NCBI GenBank assembly: GCA_947169235.1
Contig: CAMVOY010000002.1
Location: 19,542 to 83,541 of the forward strand
Direction: 5' to 3'
Length of the DNA: 64,000 nucleotides
Source of the DNA: an uncultured Lachnospiraceae bacterium
Lineage (GTDB): Bacteria > Bacillota > Clostridia > Lachnospirales > Lachnospiraceae
The translations under genes and the position numbers were made by a program. Shown here in pieces: positions 63,973-64,000 of the stretch (its first letter is position 1; each line of letters starts with the position of its first letter). A model generated the notes under the pieces. The model was not told the DNA's origin. It was given only the letters and a program-made list of their open reading frames with translations, and made no database searches.

Positions 63973-64000
63973 TTCTTTTCCTCCAATTCGTCAAAATAGC

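Overview
The window reads as a low-to-moderate GC Firmicute of class Clostridia, most likely family Lachnospiraceae. This is inferred from gene content and order: an L27 with a cleavable N-terminal extension next to its protease Prp, RemA, SepF and DivIVA, HisZ with short-form HisG, a DUF5688-type protein, a NadD-YqeK fusion and a very long PBP2. Promoters are classical sigma-A type (TTGACA-17-TATAAT) and most genes have strong GGAGG ribosome sites. Nearly all the DNA is core chromosome. No phage, insertion sequence, CRISPR array or rRNA was seen.

Layout. 1-8.1 kb (+): end of an S1-type protein, cheR, plsX, rnc, smc, ftsY. 8.1-11.3 kb (+): hisZ-hisG-hisD, lying where ffh/rpsP/rimM/trmD are often found. 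11.4-16.6 kb (+): rplS, a degenerate signal peptidase, rbgA, an active signal peptidase with a long acidic N-terminus, a CYTH protein and gdhA. 16.7-25.1 kb: lexA (-), divergent from an SH3 membrane protein followed by mutS-mutL-miaA and a methionine gamma-lyase family gene. 25.2-33.5 kb (+): the shape operon mreBCD-PBP2-rodA with mgsA and an HlyD-like protein. 33.6-38.3 kb (+): yggS-sepF-divIVA-lspA-rluD and an orphan blaI. 38.3-39.0 kb is gene-free and rich in palindromes. 39.0-42.5 kb: an XerS-like recombinase (+), a cell-wall amidase (-) and a LexA-controlled YneA-like LysM protein (+). 42.5-45.3 kb (-): yicC-remA-gmk-lepB-rpoZ. 45.4-48.1 kb (+): rqcH and hisK. 48.1-60.3 kb (-): a giant acidic membrane protein, ligA, rluF, a lipoprotein-sized hypothetical, tRNA-Arg(CCG), a DUF5688 protein and rplU-prp-rpmA-obgE-nadD/yqeK-rsfS. 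60.5-64 kb (-): two secreted proteins.

How the genes work together. The main themes are cell shape and division (mre genes, PBP2, RodA, SepF, DivIVA, YneA-like, amidase), DNA repair and the SOS response (LexA, MutSL, LigA, SMC), ribosome biogenesis and quality control (L19, L21, L27/Prp, RbgA, ObgE, RsfS, RqcH, RNase III, pseudouridine synthases), protein export (FtsY, three LepB-like proteins, LspA) and histidine synthesis (HisZ, HisG, HisD, HisK).

The most unusual signal is a family of nested-palindrome elements of about 140-175 bp. There are four full copies (6989-7161, 33475-33612, 38522-38682 inverted, 38849-38986) and one partial copy (38767-38810). Their unpaired bases are conserved, including a GNAA loop motif, while their stems differ in sequence but stay complementary. 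That is a covariation pattern expected of a structured RNA or a mobile hairpin. Three of the four copies sit directly ahead of the ribosome site of ftsY, yggS or the xer gene.
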